Assembly: GCA_025084515.1 (NCBI GenBank)
Contig: JAJAGP010001340.1
Coordinates: forward strand, 62,001 to 126,000
Direction of reading: 5' to 3'
DNA from: Ancistrus triradiatus
Taxonomy: Eukaryota; Chordata; Actinopteri; Siluriformes; Loricariidae
DNA length: 64,000 bases
Positions 54,641 through 64,000 of the stretch are shown here, one piece after another; within the stretch, counting starts at the first letter, position 1, and the number at the start of each line of letters is the position of its first letter. The notes below the pieces were generated by a model. It was given only the letters and a program-made list of their open reading frames with translations. It was not told the origin of the DNA and ran no database searches. A program made the translations under genes and the position numbers.

Positions 54641-56324
54641 CATGCAGGCCAACACCATTAAATGGCTCATTTAAGTTTTACACTTAAAAGTCTCATTTAA
54701 AAATTGCAGTGAAGCAAGATCAGCACAGCTTGCAACCTTCTTAACTGGGTGTTGCCTTGCCGGTGTTGAACGTCCTAGTTGTACCACAAATTGCTTGATT
54801 ACTATTCTATTTGTGCAGCCTTTGGTTTGGAGAAGCCTGGGTCAACTCTGGTGATCTATACACATGAATAATTCATTTACTCACAGGCTCATGCAGATGG
54901 TGCCTCTGGTGCATTCCCTTTCTCAATCATGAAACATGAACAGAACAAATTTTGTGCATAAATCATTCGTAAAACACGGTTTTAGTAAATGGTCTCTTTC
55001 ATGAAAAAGTTTGTAGTCCCAAAATGTTAGTAAATACGAACAAAATTTGCATCTGGTCCTGACCAAGCACAAAGTGTTTGTAATGTCCGAAAGACGCCAA
55101 AAGTGTCACTAGACATGACTGCACTTTAATTCATGTGTTAAATAAAGAATTCTATATTTGAAAAACAAAAGTAAATGAAATTACACTCAACAAGCACTCT
55201 GTCTACAGACTGTTATACTAAGAAACTTCGATGTTTCTGAAATGGTGTGTCCATTACTCAAGTGAAACACAAACACACCACACCACCCAAACAAATGCAT
55301 TATTATTTTATTTGACTGTGTTGGACTTTTGATTGCATTACATATCTCTCTGATTGTGGTATTTATTTCTGTCAAAGAATCATGAATCATTTATGCACAA
55401 TAGTGCTTGATAAATGTCTGCTCCAGTCAGAATTCCATTTTGTTCACTTGTGTGTGAGGAAGATGCTGTTTGTGGCGGGTCGCCCGAGAAATAAATGTAA
55501 TAAATACAATGTAAAAAATTACGAATGACAGGTTCCAAGCTGTCCAAGCCAAGTTTCAAGTGTTTATTCTGTAAGCTGTATTCGTTTAGGCAGAGCATGC
55601 TTTTTTTCTCATTTACCAAAAATAACTACTAGCAGAAAAGTCACTTTCTCAGCAAGTATTTGTCTCGACAGCATATATGTATGTTCAGCGTGATACGTTT
55701 GCCTGGGATTATGTGAAAATGGCGCAAAAACCTTTTTACTTACCTTACCATCAGGTTTAGGTTCATCTGTAAATCACTGTCTTCACCAGGAATAATAGCT
55801 TACCTGACAAAAAGGTTTCACCAATAATGCATTCTTTCATTCTTTTGCACAATATATTCATCTGTGACAGACTGATGAGGGAGGCTCCTGTTTGAGAAAG
55901 TGCCTGCCGGTGCTGATACATCTTTTAGATTCAGACTTCATATTGAACCATTTCCTCTTGACCTTGGACTGTTCTGGTAATCAAGGAAACTGCCAAGCCG
56001 CTTTTTTAGGACTTGAAACACCACTGTGGACCCTTGAAAATGAATGGTGTTAAATTAAATGCACTTAATTCAATAAAAAGTCAGTTTACATATAGTGTAT
56101 GAATAGTTTTTTCTGAGACATTTTGAAGGATTGTTTCGGTCCAGAGGCTTTCTTTTACAGTGATAATTTGTTATTCTTGGGTATGGATTATGGCAATTGT
56201 ATGCTAATTGTAAATGAAGGATTGGCATTCATTAACATACACGTTCTACTAACAATGTTTGTGAATCTAAAAGTTTTTGGAAAGGTCCATGTTACAAGTA
56301 ATTTACTTGCAGTTTGCTTGTCTT
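54641..56324. other. No recognisable gene
   Basis: About 1.7 kb of unassigned AT-rich DNA, with no repeat family I can name. Confidence 0.45.
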
Positions 56325-56472
56325 TTTACAAAGGTTTCATGAGGCCCAAGGTTTCTTCTTTTCATCTGAGGGAATTTTTTTTTCACCTTTGGCTTGCTGA
56401 AAAGTGGCTCAGTCTCAGTTTTCTGTAAAGCTGCATTGTGACAATGCCCAGTATGAAAAGCACTACATACAA
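56325..56472 (+). repeat. R1 repeat, divergent plus copy
   Basis: 'ggcccaaggtttcttctttt', 'gagggaattttttttt', 'ctttggcttgctga' and 'agctgcattgtgacaatgcc' follow R1 order with many changes. Probably an old copy or a related subfamily. Confidence 0.55.
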
Positions 56473-57491
56473 CATTTTTTGATGGATTGATTGATTAGCC
56501 ATGGACTGGTTTTCATTTGAATCCTAGATGACACTGGGAGTTAAAGATACTCAAGTGTCTGCATCATTGTAGACATTTAATACTAATATAAAATACATCA
56601 ACTCAAATCAAAATGTATATAGCAATGGAAAAAAGCCACAAAAACAGAAAGCAGTTCTACTCATGGTGATTTTAAAGCCCGGCCATCCATGCCAACCGAT
56701 GCAGTGATTTCTGTAAACAAGACCTACAGGGAACAATGTGTCATCTAATGCAGGGAGACTGATCTGTGCTCTGCCTAAATGGTATCATATAATTGCCACT
56801 ACTGCAGGCTATGGTCACCCTTCGAAGCTGTGAAAGCAGCCCTTGACAATATATTGGCAGCTGCGTTATAAATTTCCTGGGGTTTCACCACTACACTCGA
56901 GGCGAGGTCATTTGTTTTACGTGGTAGCGTGCACAGGGTGGAAGAATGTATAATGTAGTGTTTTTAGTTTTGACTAGAACATTTCCACCTCTGTGTTGGA
57001 CAGATATTTTAGCGGTAAAAATTGAAACGGTACCCTGTTGTGAAGTCTTTGCTTGCCTTGCCACCTGACAAAATGTACCACAGTATATGGATCGTATGTG
57101 CCATTTGCTAGCAATCTCTTTCCATATTCTTCACCCAGCATTTTAAATGTGTCCTAAATCAAAGTGTTTCAGCCTCTGGACTGTGTATATTGTATACAGT
57201 TAATCAACCATGTCATTTAGGTGATGAGCAACTGACCATTCTCAGGTTTGAGACAATTTATTGCAAATTGTTCTCGACAAGAAGCATAAATTCCTGACCA
57301 CTCTCTGATATCTGCACATGTGGTGATCTGGAAGAAGTTCTGTAGGGTCAAGGTGACAGATCATCTTTTGGTGGGATGTCAGTTGGTTGTTTGTTAATTT
57401 GATTTTACTTAACATTGCTATCAGCATCAATGGCCATTTAGAGACAGAAACACAAGGGTACATGGATACACAAGGTTACACCGAGACTATA
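56473..57491. other. No recognisable gene
   Basis: Unassigned. Confidence 0.45.
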
Positions 57492-59078
57492 CAGTGGTGT
57501 GAAAAAGTGTTTGCCCCCTTCCTGCTTTCCTATGTTTTTGCATGTTTGTCACACTTAAGTGTTTCGGAACATCAAACCAATTGAAATATTAGTCAAAGAC
57601 AACACAAGTAAACACAAAATGCAGTTTTTAAATGAAGGAGTTTATTATTAAGGGAGAAAAAAATCCAAACCTTCATGGCCCTGTGTGAAAAAGTGATTGC
57701 CCCTAAACCTAATAACTAGTTGGGCCACCCTTAGCAGCAACAACTGCAACCAAGCGTCTGCGATAACTTGCAATGAGTCTTCTACAGCGTTGTGGAAAAA
57801 TTTTGGCCACTCATCTTTGCAGAATTATTGTAATTCAGCCACATTGGATCATGAACAGCCTTTCGAGCATGAACAGCCTTTTTAAGGTCATGCCACAGCA
57901 TCTCAATAAGGATTCAGGTCAGGACTTTGACTAGGTCACTCCAAAGTCTTCATTTTGTTTTTCTTCAGCCATTCAGGGGTGGACTTGCTGGTGTGTTTTG
58001 GATCATTGTCCTGCTGCAGAACCCAAGTTTGTTTCAGCTTGAGGTCACGAACAGATGGCCAGACATTCTCCTTCAGGATTTTTTGGTAGACAGCAGAATT
58101 CATAGTTCCATTTATCACAGCAAGTCTTCCAGGCTCTGAAGCAGCAAAACAGCCCCAGACCATCACACTACCACCATCATATTTTACTGTTGGTATGACG
58201 TTCTTTTTCTGAAATGCTGTGTTACTTTTACATACACCTTCTAATTCAACTTTTGTCTCATCAGTCCACAGAATGTTTTCCCAAAAGTCTTGGGGATCAT
58301 CAAGATGTGTGAAAAATTGAGATGAGATTTAATGTTTTTTTTGCTCAGCAGTGGTTTTCGTCTTGGAACTCTGCCATGCAGGCCATTTTTGCCCAGTCTC
58401 TTTCTTATGCTGGAGGCATGAACACTGACCTTAACTGAGGCAAGTGAGGCCTGCAGTTCTTTGGATGTTGTTGTGGGGTCTATTGTGACCTCTTGGATGA
58501 GTCGTCGCTGCGCTCTTGGGGTAATTTTGGACGGCTGTCCACTCCTGAGAAGGTTCACCACTGTTCCATGTCTTCGCCATTTGTGGATAATGGCTCTCAC
58601 TGTGGTTCACTGGAGTCCCAAAGCTTTAGAAGTGGCTTTATAACCCTTTCCAGACTGATAGCTCTAAATTATTTTCTTTCTCAATTGTTACTGAATTTCT
58701 TTGGATCTCGACATGATGTGCAGCTTTTAAGGATCTTTTGGTGTACTTCACTTTGTCAGGCAGGTCCTATTTAAGTGATGTCCTGATTGAGAATAGGTGT
58801 GGCAATAATATCAGGGCCTGGGTGGTGGCTAGAGACAGTGGAACTCCGTGTGAAAACCCAAAATTTAGGGGGGTTATGTTAGGTTTTAAAAGGGGGGGGG
58901 GGGGTCACTTTTTAACCCAACAGGGCCATATAGGTTTGGATTTTTCTCCCTTAATAATAAAACAACCTTCATTTAAAAAAAGCATTGTGTTTACTTGTGT
59001 TTGTCTGGGACTAAAAAGTAAATTGGTTTGATGTTCTGAAAACACTTAAGGTGTGACAAAACATTGCAAAAAAAATGT
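57492..59078 (-). pseudogene. T3 Tc1/mariner element, second copy
   Basis: The left terminus CAGTGGTGTGAAAAAGTGTT is intact; the right terminus is badly worn. The minus transposase would start at 58714 (MSRSKEIQ, then a stop). 58600-58241 carries the helix-turn-helix and linker (MRAIIHKWRRHGTVVNLLRS, GQPSKITPRAQRRLIQEV, LASVKVSVHASSIRKRLGK). 58166-57936 carries the catalytic core (MMVWGCFAASEPGRLAVING, QQDNDPKHTSKSTPEWLKK) with the second Asp kept. The frame between is broken. This is the better preserved of the two T3 transposases. Confidence 0.9.
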
Positions 59079-60584
59079 GAAAATTAGGCACTTACCCAGT
59101 GGGAGTGTGAAACAGAGATCAATGAACAGTAATTTTTCTTTGACTTTGACTTGCTTTATGGCCTTGATTTTATTCTTGCTTTAAGTTGCTCGGGCTTAAA
59201 AGTGCATTGTAATTGTGATAAATGTCAATGAGAACCTTATGATTCAATTTGTGCACAGGGTTTTAGGTGGAGATAACAATAAAAGTAAGCCTTAGAGTCT
59301 TGTCTCATGGCAATACCTACGAAAGGCAACTTGCTGCTCAAAATTCATCAGTTCCTCTTGCATTATGAGATGGTGTAAACATACACAGGATAGCTACAGT
59401 TAAGAGTCTGAAGTTGTCGATCAGAAATCCAGATGGGTAGTAAATCTTAACTCAGAAGATGTACGATGCCTTGGAACAGGAAAGGTTTACTTTCCTGAAC
59501 TTCCTTTTCAGAAGTGTTTTGAGTTTGAGCGAGGAAGTTTATTGGTCAATGTCCAAAGAAAGTCCCATGACATGACTTAACTCGGGCATCTCACACTCTA
59601 AGAAAAGTTTAGGTTTGTGGGAGTTTGTAGCTCTCAACGTGCAGTCAAAAACATGTCTATGTGGTGATGTGATGTGGTGTATATTGACAGAACTACTTCA
59701 AAATTGAAAACATGATTTACAAAATAGTTCATATCTCGTCAGTCTAGATTGTTTCATGCAAGGTTATCATTGATGACCACACATGCTGCAGAGCTAGAGC
59801 TAGGAGTTGTAAATGTTGGCTTAAGGGCTTTTGACATATAATTCCATGGTCACCCACAGGTAACAGTGAGAGTTCGGTACGGATCTTAGTTTAAAGCTGG
59901 ATGATGTTGGGTGGACACCATAACCATTTAAGAAGGGCTTTATGCTAAAGTGTATAGATCTACATGTAAAAATATCCATATGTTCTCAGAAAATCCGTTG
60001 ATAGAATAATAAACACTCCATTTCACCACTATAAATGAATTTAGATCTTAAATTTAAAAGGGTTCTAAAAAACATTGGGATTTTATTTCAGCTTTACTGA
60101 AGTATTATAACAGCTGCATTAGTGAAAATACATTTAATCTGACCTTCAGTATGAAATCCATTTTATTTTCCCCACATCACTTACACGGTGTTCCATTACA
60201 CACAAACCCTTATTAAAAATACTGCAAAACACTTTATATTTAGTGGAGTCATCATTAACCCTGAACATGTAAAATGTAACAATATGTTAAGCAGTTGATT
60301 CCCTACATAGATGAACCAGCACTCTGCATGCAATATATGCCAGTTTCAAAATATCTGTTCAATTTCCATCTGATTCTCTTGGTTAGGCTTGTGGTTCAGT
60401 ATATTATCTATTCCTAATATGTTTAAGCCCACTTTTGTGTGAGATGTTCAAAATTGGCTACTTCTGGCCCCATTCAATACTCTAGTCCATTGTCTCAACA
60501 AATCCAATGGAGGGTTTGATAATGATATGAGTTACAAATCAGCTATGGAGGGAAGTGGAGTTTGAGTGTTGGTTTGAAGTGGTG
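59079..60584. other. No recognisable gene
   Basis: About 1.5 kb of unassigned DNA; no repeat family or frame stands out. Confidence 0.45.
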
Positions 60585-60706
60585 GAGGCTGTGGACTAGA
60601 AGGTCCAGGGTTCAAATTTCACCTCTGTTAAGCTGGCTTTGATCAAGAACCTCAACACACAATTGCTTAGACTTGTAAAATTGTATCATTTGTAAGGTGT
60701 AAGTTC
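60585..60706 (+). mobile_element. S2 SINE fragment
   Basis: 'ggactagaaggtccagggtt' with B-box-like GGTTCAAATTTC, then 'aacctcaacacacaattgct' and 'tgtatcatttgtaaggtgta', S2 head and body on plus. Confidence 0.65.
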
Positions 60707-60806
60707 AGTAAATGTACTGGAGTCAATTGTATATTTGACTGCATTAGGGTGTTGAGCACCGTGAATGGCCCAGGCTGCTTACTTATAGCCTGTTGTGCTT
60801 TGCCTA

Positions 60807-60937
60807 TACAGTGGTACCTCGGTTCTCCACCACTTCAGAGCTCATCAAATTTGATTCTCGATGCATTTTGACTAGAAAAATTTGTCTCGGTTCTTGTCTT
60901 TTCCTAGGTACTAACTGGTATGAGTCAAGCCACGCGA
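60807..60937 (+). mobile_element. M1 left end, cut by T1 sequence
   Basis: TACAGTGGTACCTCGGTTCT, 'ttgattctcgatgcattttg', 'actagaaaaatttgtctcgg' and 'atgagtcaagccacg', then an abrupt switch to T1 leader sequence. Confidence 0.8.
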
Positions 60938-61796
60938 TTCATCCTAAACGTAGATAAAGAGAACCCAGTTAAACACATGAGACAAAAATATTATACTTGG
61001 TCATTTATTTACTGAGAAAAATGATAAAATATTACATATTACTGAGTGACAAAAGTATGTGAAACTCTAGGATTAGCAGTTAATTTGAAGATGAAATTAG
61101 AGTCAGGTGTTTTAAATTAGTGGGTTGACAATCAGGTGTGAGTGAGCACCCTGTTTTATTTAAAGAACAGGGATCTATCAAAGTCTGCTCTTTACAACAC
61201 AACTGTTTGTGGAAGTGTATCATGACACAAACAACGGAGATTTCTGAAGAAATCAGAAAAAGAGTTGTTGATGGTCATCAGGCTGGAAAAGCTTACAAAA
61301 CCATCTCTAAAGAGTTTGGACTCCACCAATCCACAGTCAGACAGATTGTGTACAAATGCAAGGAATTCAAGACCATTGTTACCCTCCTCAGGAGTGTTCG
61401 ACCAACAAAGATCACTCCAAGAGCAAGGCGTGTAATAGTTGGCGAGGTCACAAAGGACCACAGGGCAACTTCTAAGCAACTGAAGGCCTCTTTCATATTG
61501 GCTAATGTTAATGTTCATGAGTCCACCATCAAAAGAACACTGAACAACAATGGTGTGCATGACAGGGTTGCAAGGAGAAAGCCACTGCTCTCCAAAAAAA
61601 AACATTGCTGCTCGTCTGCAGTTTGCTATCGATCACGTGGAAAAGCCAGAAGGCTATTGGAAGAATGTTTTGTGGACGGATGAGCCCACAAATATAACTT
61701 TTTGGTTTAAAAGAAAAGTGCTATGTTTGAAGAAAGAAAAACACTGCATTCCAGCTTAAGAACCTTATCCCATCCGGGAAAGATGTTGGTGGGAGT
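60938..61796 (+). pseudogene. T1 Tc1/mariner element, 5' part
   Basis: The outer terminus is missing (about 80 bp) but the leader is present. The transposase starts at 61222 (MTQTTEISEEIRKRVVDGHQ), with GKAYKTISKEFGLHQSTVRQ as helix-turn-helix and PTKITPRARRVIVGEVTKD as linker. ANVNVHESTIKRTLNNNGVH follows. At an A9 run (about 61597-61605) the frame slips, and the sequence goes on in another frame as NIAARLQFAIDHVEKPEGYW and NVLWTDE (first catalytic Asp). The catalytic remainder is replaced by the block at 61797. Confidence 0.9.
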
Positions 61797-61956
61797 TGTT
61801 ATGGTTTGGCATATTAAAATGAAGGAAAACCGTGAAAACAAAAGAAAAAGGGACTTTAGAACCCAATCGCTTTTATCTCCAGATGGAAATAATGAACCAA
61901 AGTATAAACAAATAAAAGAACAAAATTTAAATAAATGAACGCTACTAAAAGGGGCG
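61797..61956. repeat. Terminal direct repeat, copy 1
   Basis: About 160 bp. The first 15 bases also resemble the T1 sequence expected at this point, so the exact border is uncertain by that much. Confidence 0.8.
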
Positions 61957-62280
61957 ATAATCGAAGGGTACATGCGCGATTGCGTTGCCTGTGAGGATCC
62001 CGACCGATAGCTGAGCCAATAGTGGCCTCTACCATCAGCTTTGCAGAAGCCCTACAGTGCTGGTGGGTCCTCACAGTAGGCCCCCAAGCGTATAAACTAC
62101 ACCCCTCTAGCCTGACGAATACACTCAGGGTTGAGCATGTTGCTTACAGGGAGGCCCTGATAAGCAGGGCAAACTATGAAGCAAATCTAAAAGGGAGGGC
62201 GGGGCAACATGAGCCAGGCACACATGCATACACGGCATGCATACACAAGGCATAGTTCCGACTCGGGACTAACCACCAGC

Positions 62281-62407
62281 AGCTCAGGGGTGTAGCTCGG
62301 AACAGGCAGTTCAGAGGTGAAGCTTGACACAGGCGGCTCAGTCACGGAGCTCAGTACAGGCGGCTGAGCTTGGCACAGACAGCCCAGGGGTGGAGCTTGG
62401 CACAACA
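62281..62407. repeat. Irregular tandem repeat, roughly 27-bp unit
   Basis: Variants of 'agctcagNNgtggagcttgg' with 'acaggcg' recur about four or five times; the spacing is less regular than in the next two arrays. Confidence 0.6.
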
Positions 62408-62503
62408 AGACCCGAGAGAAAGGTTGGTCCTAAATGCCTGACTAGGCGAATGCACGCCAAGGACCCTAGCACTGAGGTCAACAAATGTGACCACAGTCCA
62501 GAA

Positions 62504-62665
62504 GTCGGCGCGAACAATCGTGGCCCGGGGGTAGGCGGTAGCAATCGCAACGCGGGGTTCGGTGGTAGTGATTGCAGTGCAGGGATTGGTGCAAACGACT
62601 GTGGCGCCGGGGTCGGCGCAAACGACCATGGTGCAGGGGTTGGCGGTAGCGACCGGTGCGCAAAA
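62504..62665. repeat. 27-bp tandem repeat, 6 copies
   Basis: Units such as 'gtcggcgcaaacgaccatgg' plus 'tgcaggg' follow each other exactly 27 bases apart. The period equals nine codons. Confidence 0.9.
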
Positions 62666-62690
62666 GACTTGAGTACAGAGCTAATATGCT

Positions 62691-62949
62691 CAGGTACGGA
62701 GCTTGGCAGTGCTAGCTGCTCAGTTGCAAAGCTAATGAGCACAGTGAGCTCAGGTACGGAGCTTGGCGGCACTAGCAGCTCAGTTGCAAAGCTAATGGGT
62801 GTGGCGAGCTCAGGTACCAAGCTTTGCGGTGCTAGCTGCTCAGTTGCAGAGCTAATGGGCACAGAAAGCTCAGATACGGAGGTGGGTGGCACTTGCTGCT
62901 CAATTGCAAGGCTAATGGCCGTGGTGAGCTCAGGTACGGAGGTTGATGA
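62691..62949. repeat. 60-bp tandem repeat, about 4.3 copies
   Basis: The phrases 'ctcaggtacggagcttggcg', 'gctagctgctcagttgca' and 'aagctaatgggca' recur at exactly 60-base steps from 62691. The period equals 20 codons. Confidence 0.95.
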
Positions 62950-63542
62950 GCGAGAGGTGTCGGGGCAAGTGTGAAACCAGCATTTCTCCTTACCCGCTCT
63001 ACATCTGCACGGATTGCCAGGCCATACAGATCATCCAGAGATGAAGGGTCCAGAAGGAAGAACAACTCTTGTCAAACCTCTGTGCGCAAACCATACTCGA
63101 AAATGTCCCTTAACTCCTGGTCCAGAAAACCTGACTCCATGGCCAGCTCACAAAATGGTGCTACATAAGCATCGACTGGCCAGGAGCCTTGGGCGAGCTC
63201 CAGGATGCGGGGAAGCTCAAGTGATTTGGCAGCAAGCAGCTGGGGTTCGCAGACGGCGAAGCTAGGTGGCGTTAATGGTTTGGGACCACGTAGCTCCAAC
63301 GTGGGAGTGTCGGGAGCTTTAGAGGGGACAAAACCTGGTTCCACATACATGGCTGAGATAGTCAGCCATGGTTCGGTACCGGGTCGAGACCGGCACCTAC
63401 TACGGCAAGGGCTGGGCAACTTGGGGGGGTCATGATGCCACACAGAGAGCATGACTCGGTCATAGTCTGTGGACGGTCCCCCGAAAGCCAACCGGGACCT
63501 GGGTAAAGAAACCCGTCGACTGCGATGACTGGGAAAATCCAA
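62832..63542 (-). pseudogene. gag-like frame of the LTR-like block
   Basis: The minus frame from 63542 runs to an in-frame TGA at 63074-63072, then on in the same frame to 62832. Around the stop the residues FCELAMESGFLDQELRDIFE and, after it, DPSSLDDLYGLAIRADVERV follow the layout of the capsid C-terminal part of Ty3/gypsy gag in fish (short helices with a final 'A(I/V)R(A/V)D' stretch). Upstream residues are proline-, serine- and arginine-rich and not recognisable. No zinc knuckle is seen. The next minus frame (62892-62338, 184 codons) is made of the tandem repeats. The gag assignment is by pattern, not alignment. Confidence 0.5.
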
Positions 63543-63592
63543 ACTGGAGGTTCACGAGCTAACACTGGGTCCTTTCTTTAATCGCACCCTTC

Positions 63593-63746
63593 TGTTATGG
63601 TTCACCATATTAAAATGAAGGCGAACCATGAAAACAAAAGAAAAAGGGACTTTAGGACCCAATCGCTGTTAGCTCCAGATGTAAATATTGAACCAAAATA
63701 AATAAAAGAACAAAATTTAAATCATCAAACAGAACTAAAAGGGGTG
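63593..63746. repeat. Terminal direct repeat, copy 2
   Basis: About 154 bp, partner of 61797-61956; differences are scattered substitutions and a 4-base gap. Confidence 0.8.
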
Positions 63747-63875
63747 AATCTGCAATTCGTGCAGGACCCAAGCCTCAAACCCCAGATCCCTATTGTCAGA
63801 GGCGCACATAATCCAAGCTTGCCACACAGCCAGACACTAGGACCCTGGGGAAAGAGGAAAAGAACAGCAGACAGA

Positions 63876-64000
63876 AATTCCTAAAGCTGGTGTGCAGGAC
63901 TGATCAATAGTTACAGGAAATGTTTAATTGCAGTTATTGCTGCACAGGGGGTCACACCAGATACTGAAAGCAAAGGTTCATATACTTTTGCCACTCATTA
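63876..64000 (+). mobile_element. T1 Tc1/mariner element, 3' end
   Basis: 'aagctggtgtgcaggactga', 'gctgcacagggggtcacacc' and 'ttcatatacttttgccactc' are the transposase end and right leader of T1, the same text as at 39370-39453. It is presumably the other end of the element begun at 60938. The final terminus lies beyond the window. Confidence 0.85.

Larger units (their letters stand above)
61797..63875 (-). mobile_element. LTR-like block nested in T1
   Basis: Imperfect direct repeats of about 155-160 bp border the block: 61797-61956 and 63593-63746, both opening TGTTATGGTT and sharing 'gaaaacaaaagaaaaaggga', 'cccaatcgct' and 'aataaaagaacaaaattta'. About 130 bp of further element lies beyond the second repeat before T1 resumes. 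Between the repeats are a minus-strand gag-like frame and tandem repeats. GC content rises sharply inside. I read it as a non-autonomous LTR retroelement; no protease, RT or integrase is visible. Confidence 0.6.

Noticed and set aside
62324..62974. 216-codon plus frame, glycine/serine-rich repeats
   Set aside because: It is antisense to the gag-like frame and consists almost only of the 27-bp and 60-bp arrays. The minus strand has the better case for coding.

Overview
The window reads as AT-rich intergenic DNA of a teleost fish. It holds one intact protein gene, a single-coding-exon G-protein-coupled receptor on the minus strand (51112-52131). Its sequence places it in the neuropeptide B/W receptor family, closest to NPBWR2. 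Nearly everything else I can recognise is decayed mobile DNA: at least ten Tc1/mariner families, hAT and other short non-autonomous DNA elements, two tRNA-derived SINE families, LTR fragments and a Rex1/CR1-like reverse transcriptase fossil. This mix, with no plasmid, phage or bacterial gene structure, is what indicates a teleost. An ostariophysan (catfish- or characin-like) host is only a guess.

Local family names used below. Tc1-like: T1 (terminus CAGTGGTGCTTGAAAG), T2 (CAGTGGGACAAAAAAAGTAT), T3 (CAGTGGTGTGAAAAAGTG), T4 (AACCCCAAATCAGAAAAAG), T5 (CACTGCCTG), T6 (ACAGGTGTACCTAAT), T7 (ACTGTGCAAAAGTC), T8 (53.2-54.6 kb), T9 (26.8 kb), T10 (31.6 kb). Short elements: M1 (terminus TACAGTGGTACCTCG), M2 (AGTGTGATTGCC), H1 (hAT-like). 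SINEs: S1 and S2, with tRNA-like heads. R1 is an interspersed repeat ending in a TGACT-rich tail.

Layout. 1-9.4 kb: M1, R1, S1, T2 and T7 fragments in unannotated DNA. 9.4-16 kb: SINE, purine tract, Rex1-like RT fossil, then a nest (12.7-13.9 kb) in which an R1 copy is split by an hAT-like element with a target duplication and by a second R1 copy; a BED-finger hAT fossil follows. 16-18.6 kb: a T5 element carrying M2 and S1 insertions. 19-34 kb: T6, M1, T4, T9 and T10 relics, many SINEs, a possible LTR and a tRNA-Glu-like fragment. 34-37 kb: a solo LTR with near-matching 5-bp flanks, a T4 copy, and an exact 32-bp minisatellite. 38-47 kb: T1, T4 and T3 elements, a direct duplication of about 1 kb (40.2-41.2 and 44.3-45.3 kb), a 60-bp minisatellite and a repeat-poor segment with CTCF-like motifs. 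47-50.4 kb: T2, SINE and a duplicated CA-repeat unit. 50.8-52.6 kb: the receptor gene. 52.6-60.8 kb: a T1 fold-back, T8, T7 and T3 relics. 60.8-64 kb: a T1 transposase fossil interrupted by a block of about 2.1 kb with direct terminal repeats, a gag-like broken frame and codon-phased tandem repeats.

The receptor is the only gene with a cellular function I can defend, so there is no pathway or operon to describe. No transposase or retroelement frame looks intact. I found no clearly new biological system. The most unusual objects are the repeat-bearing LTR-like block at 61.8-63.9 kb, the T1 5'-5' fold-back next to the receptor promoter, and the direct duplication around the 60-bp minisatellite.
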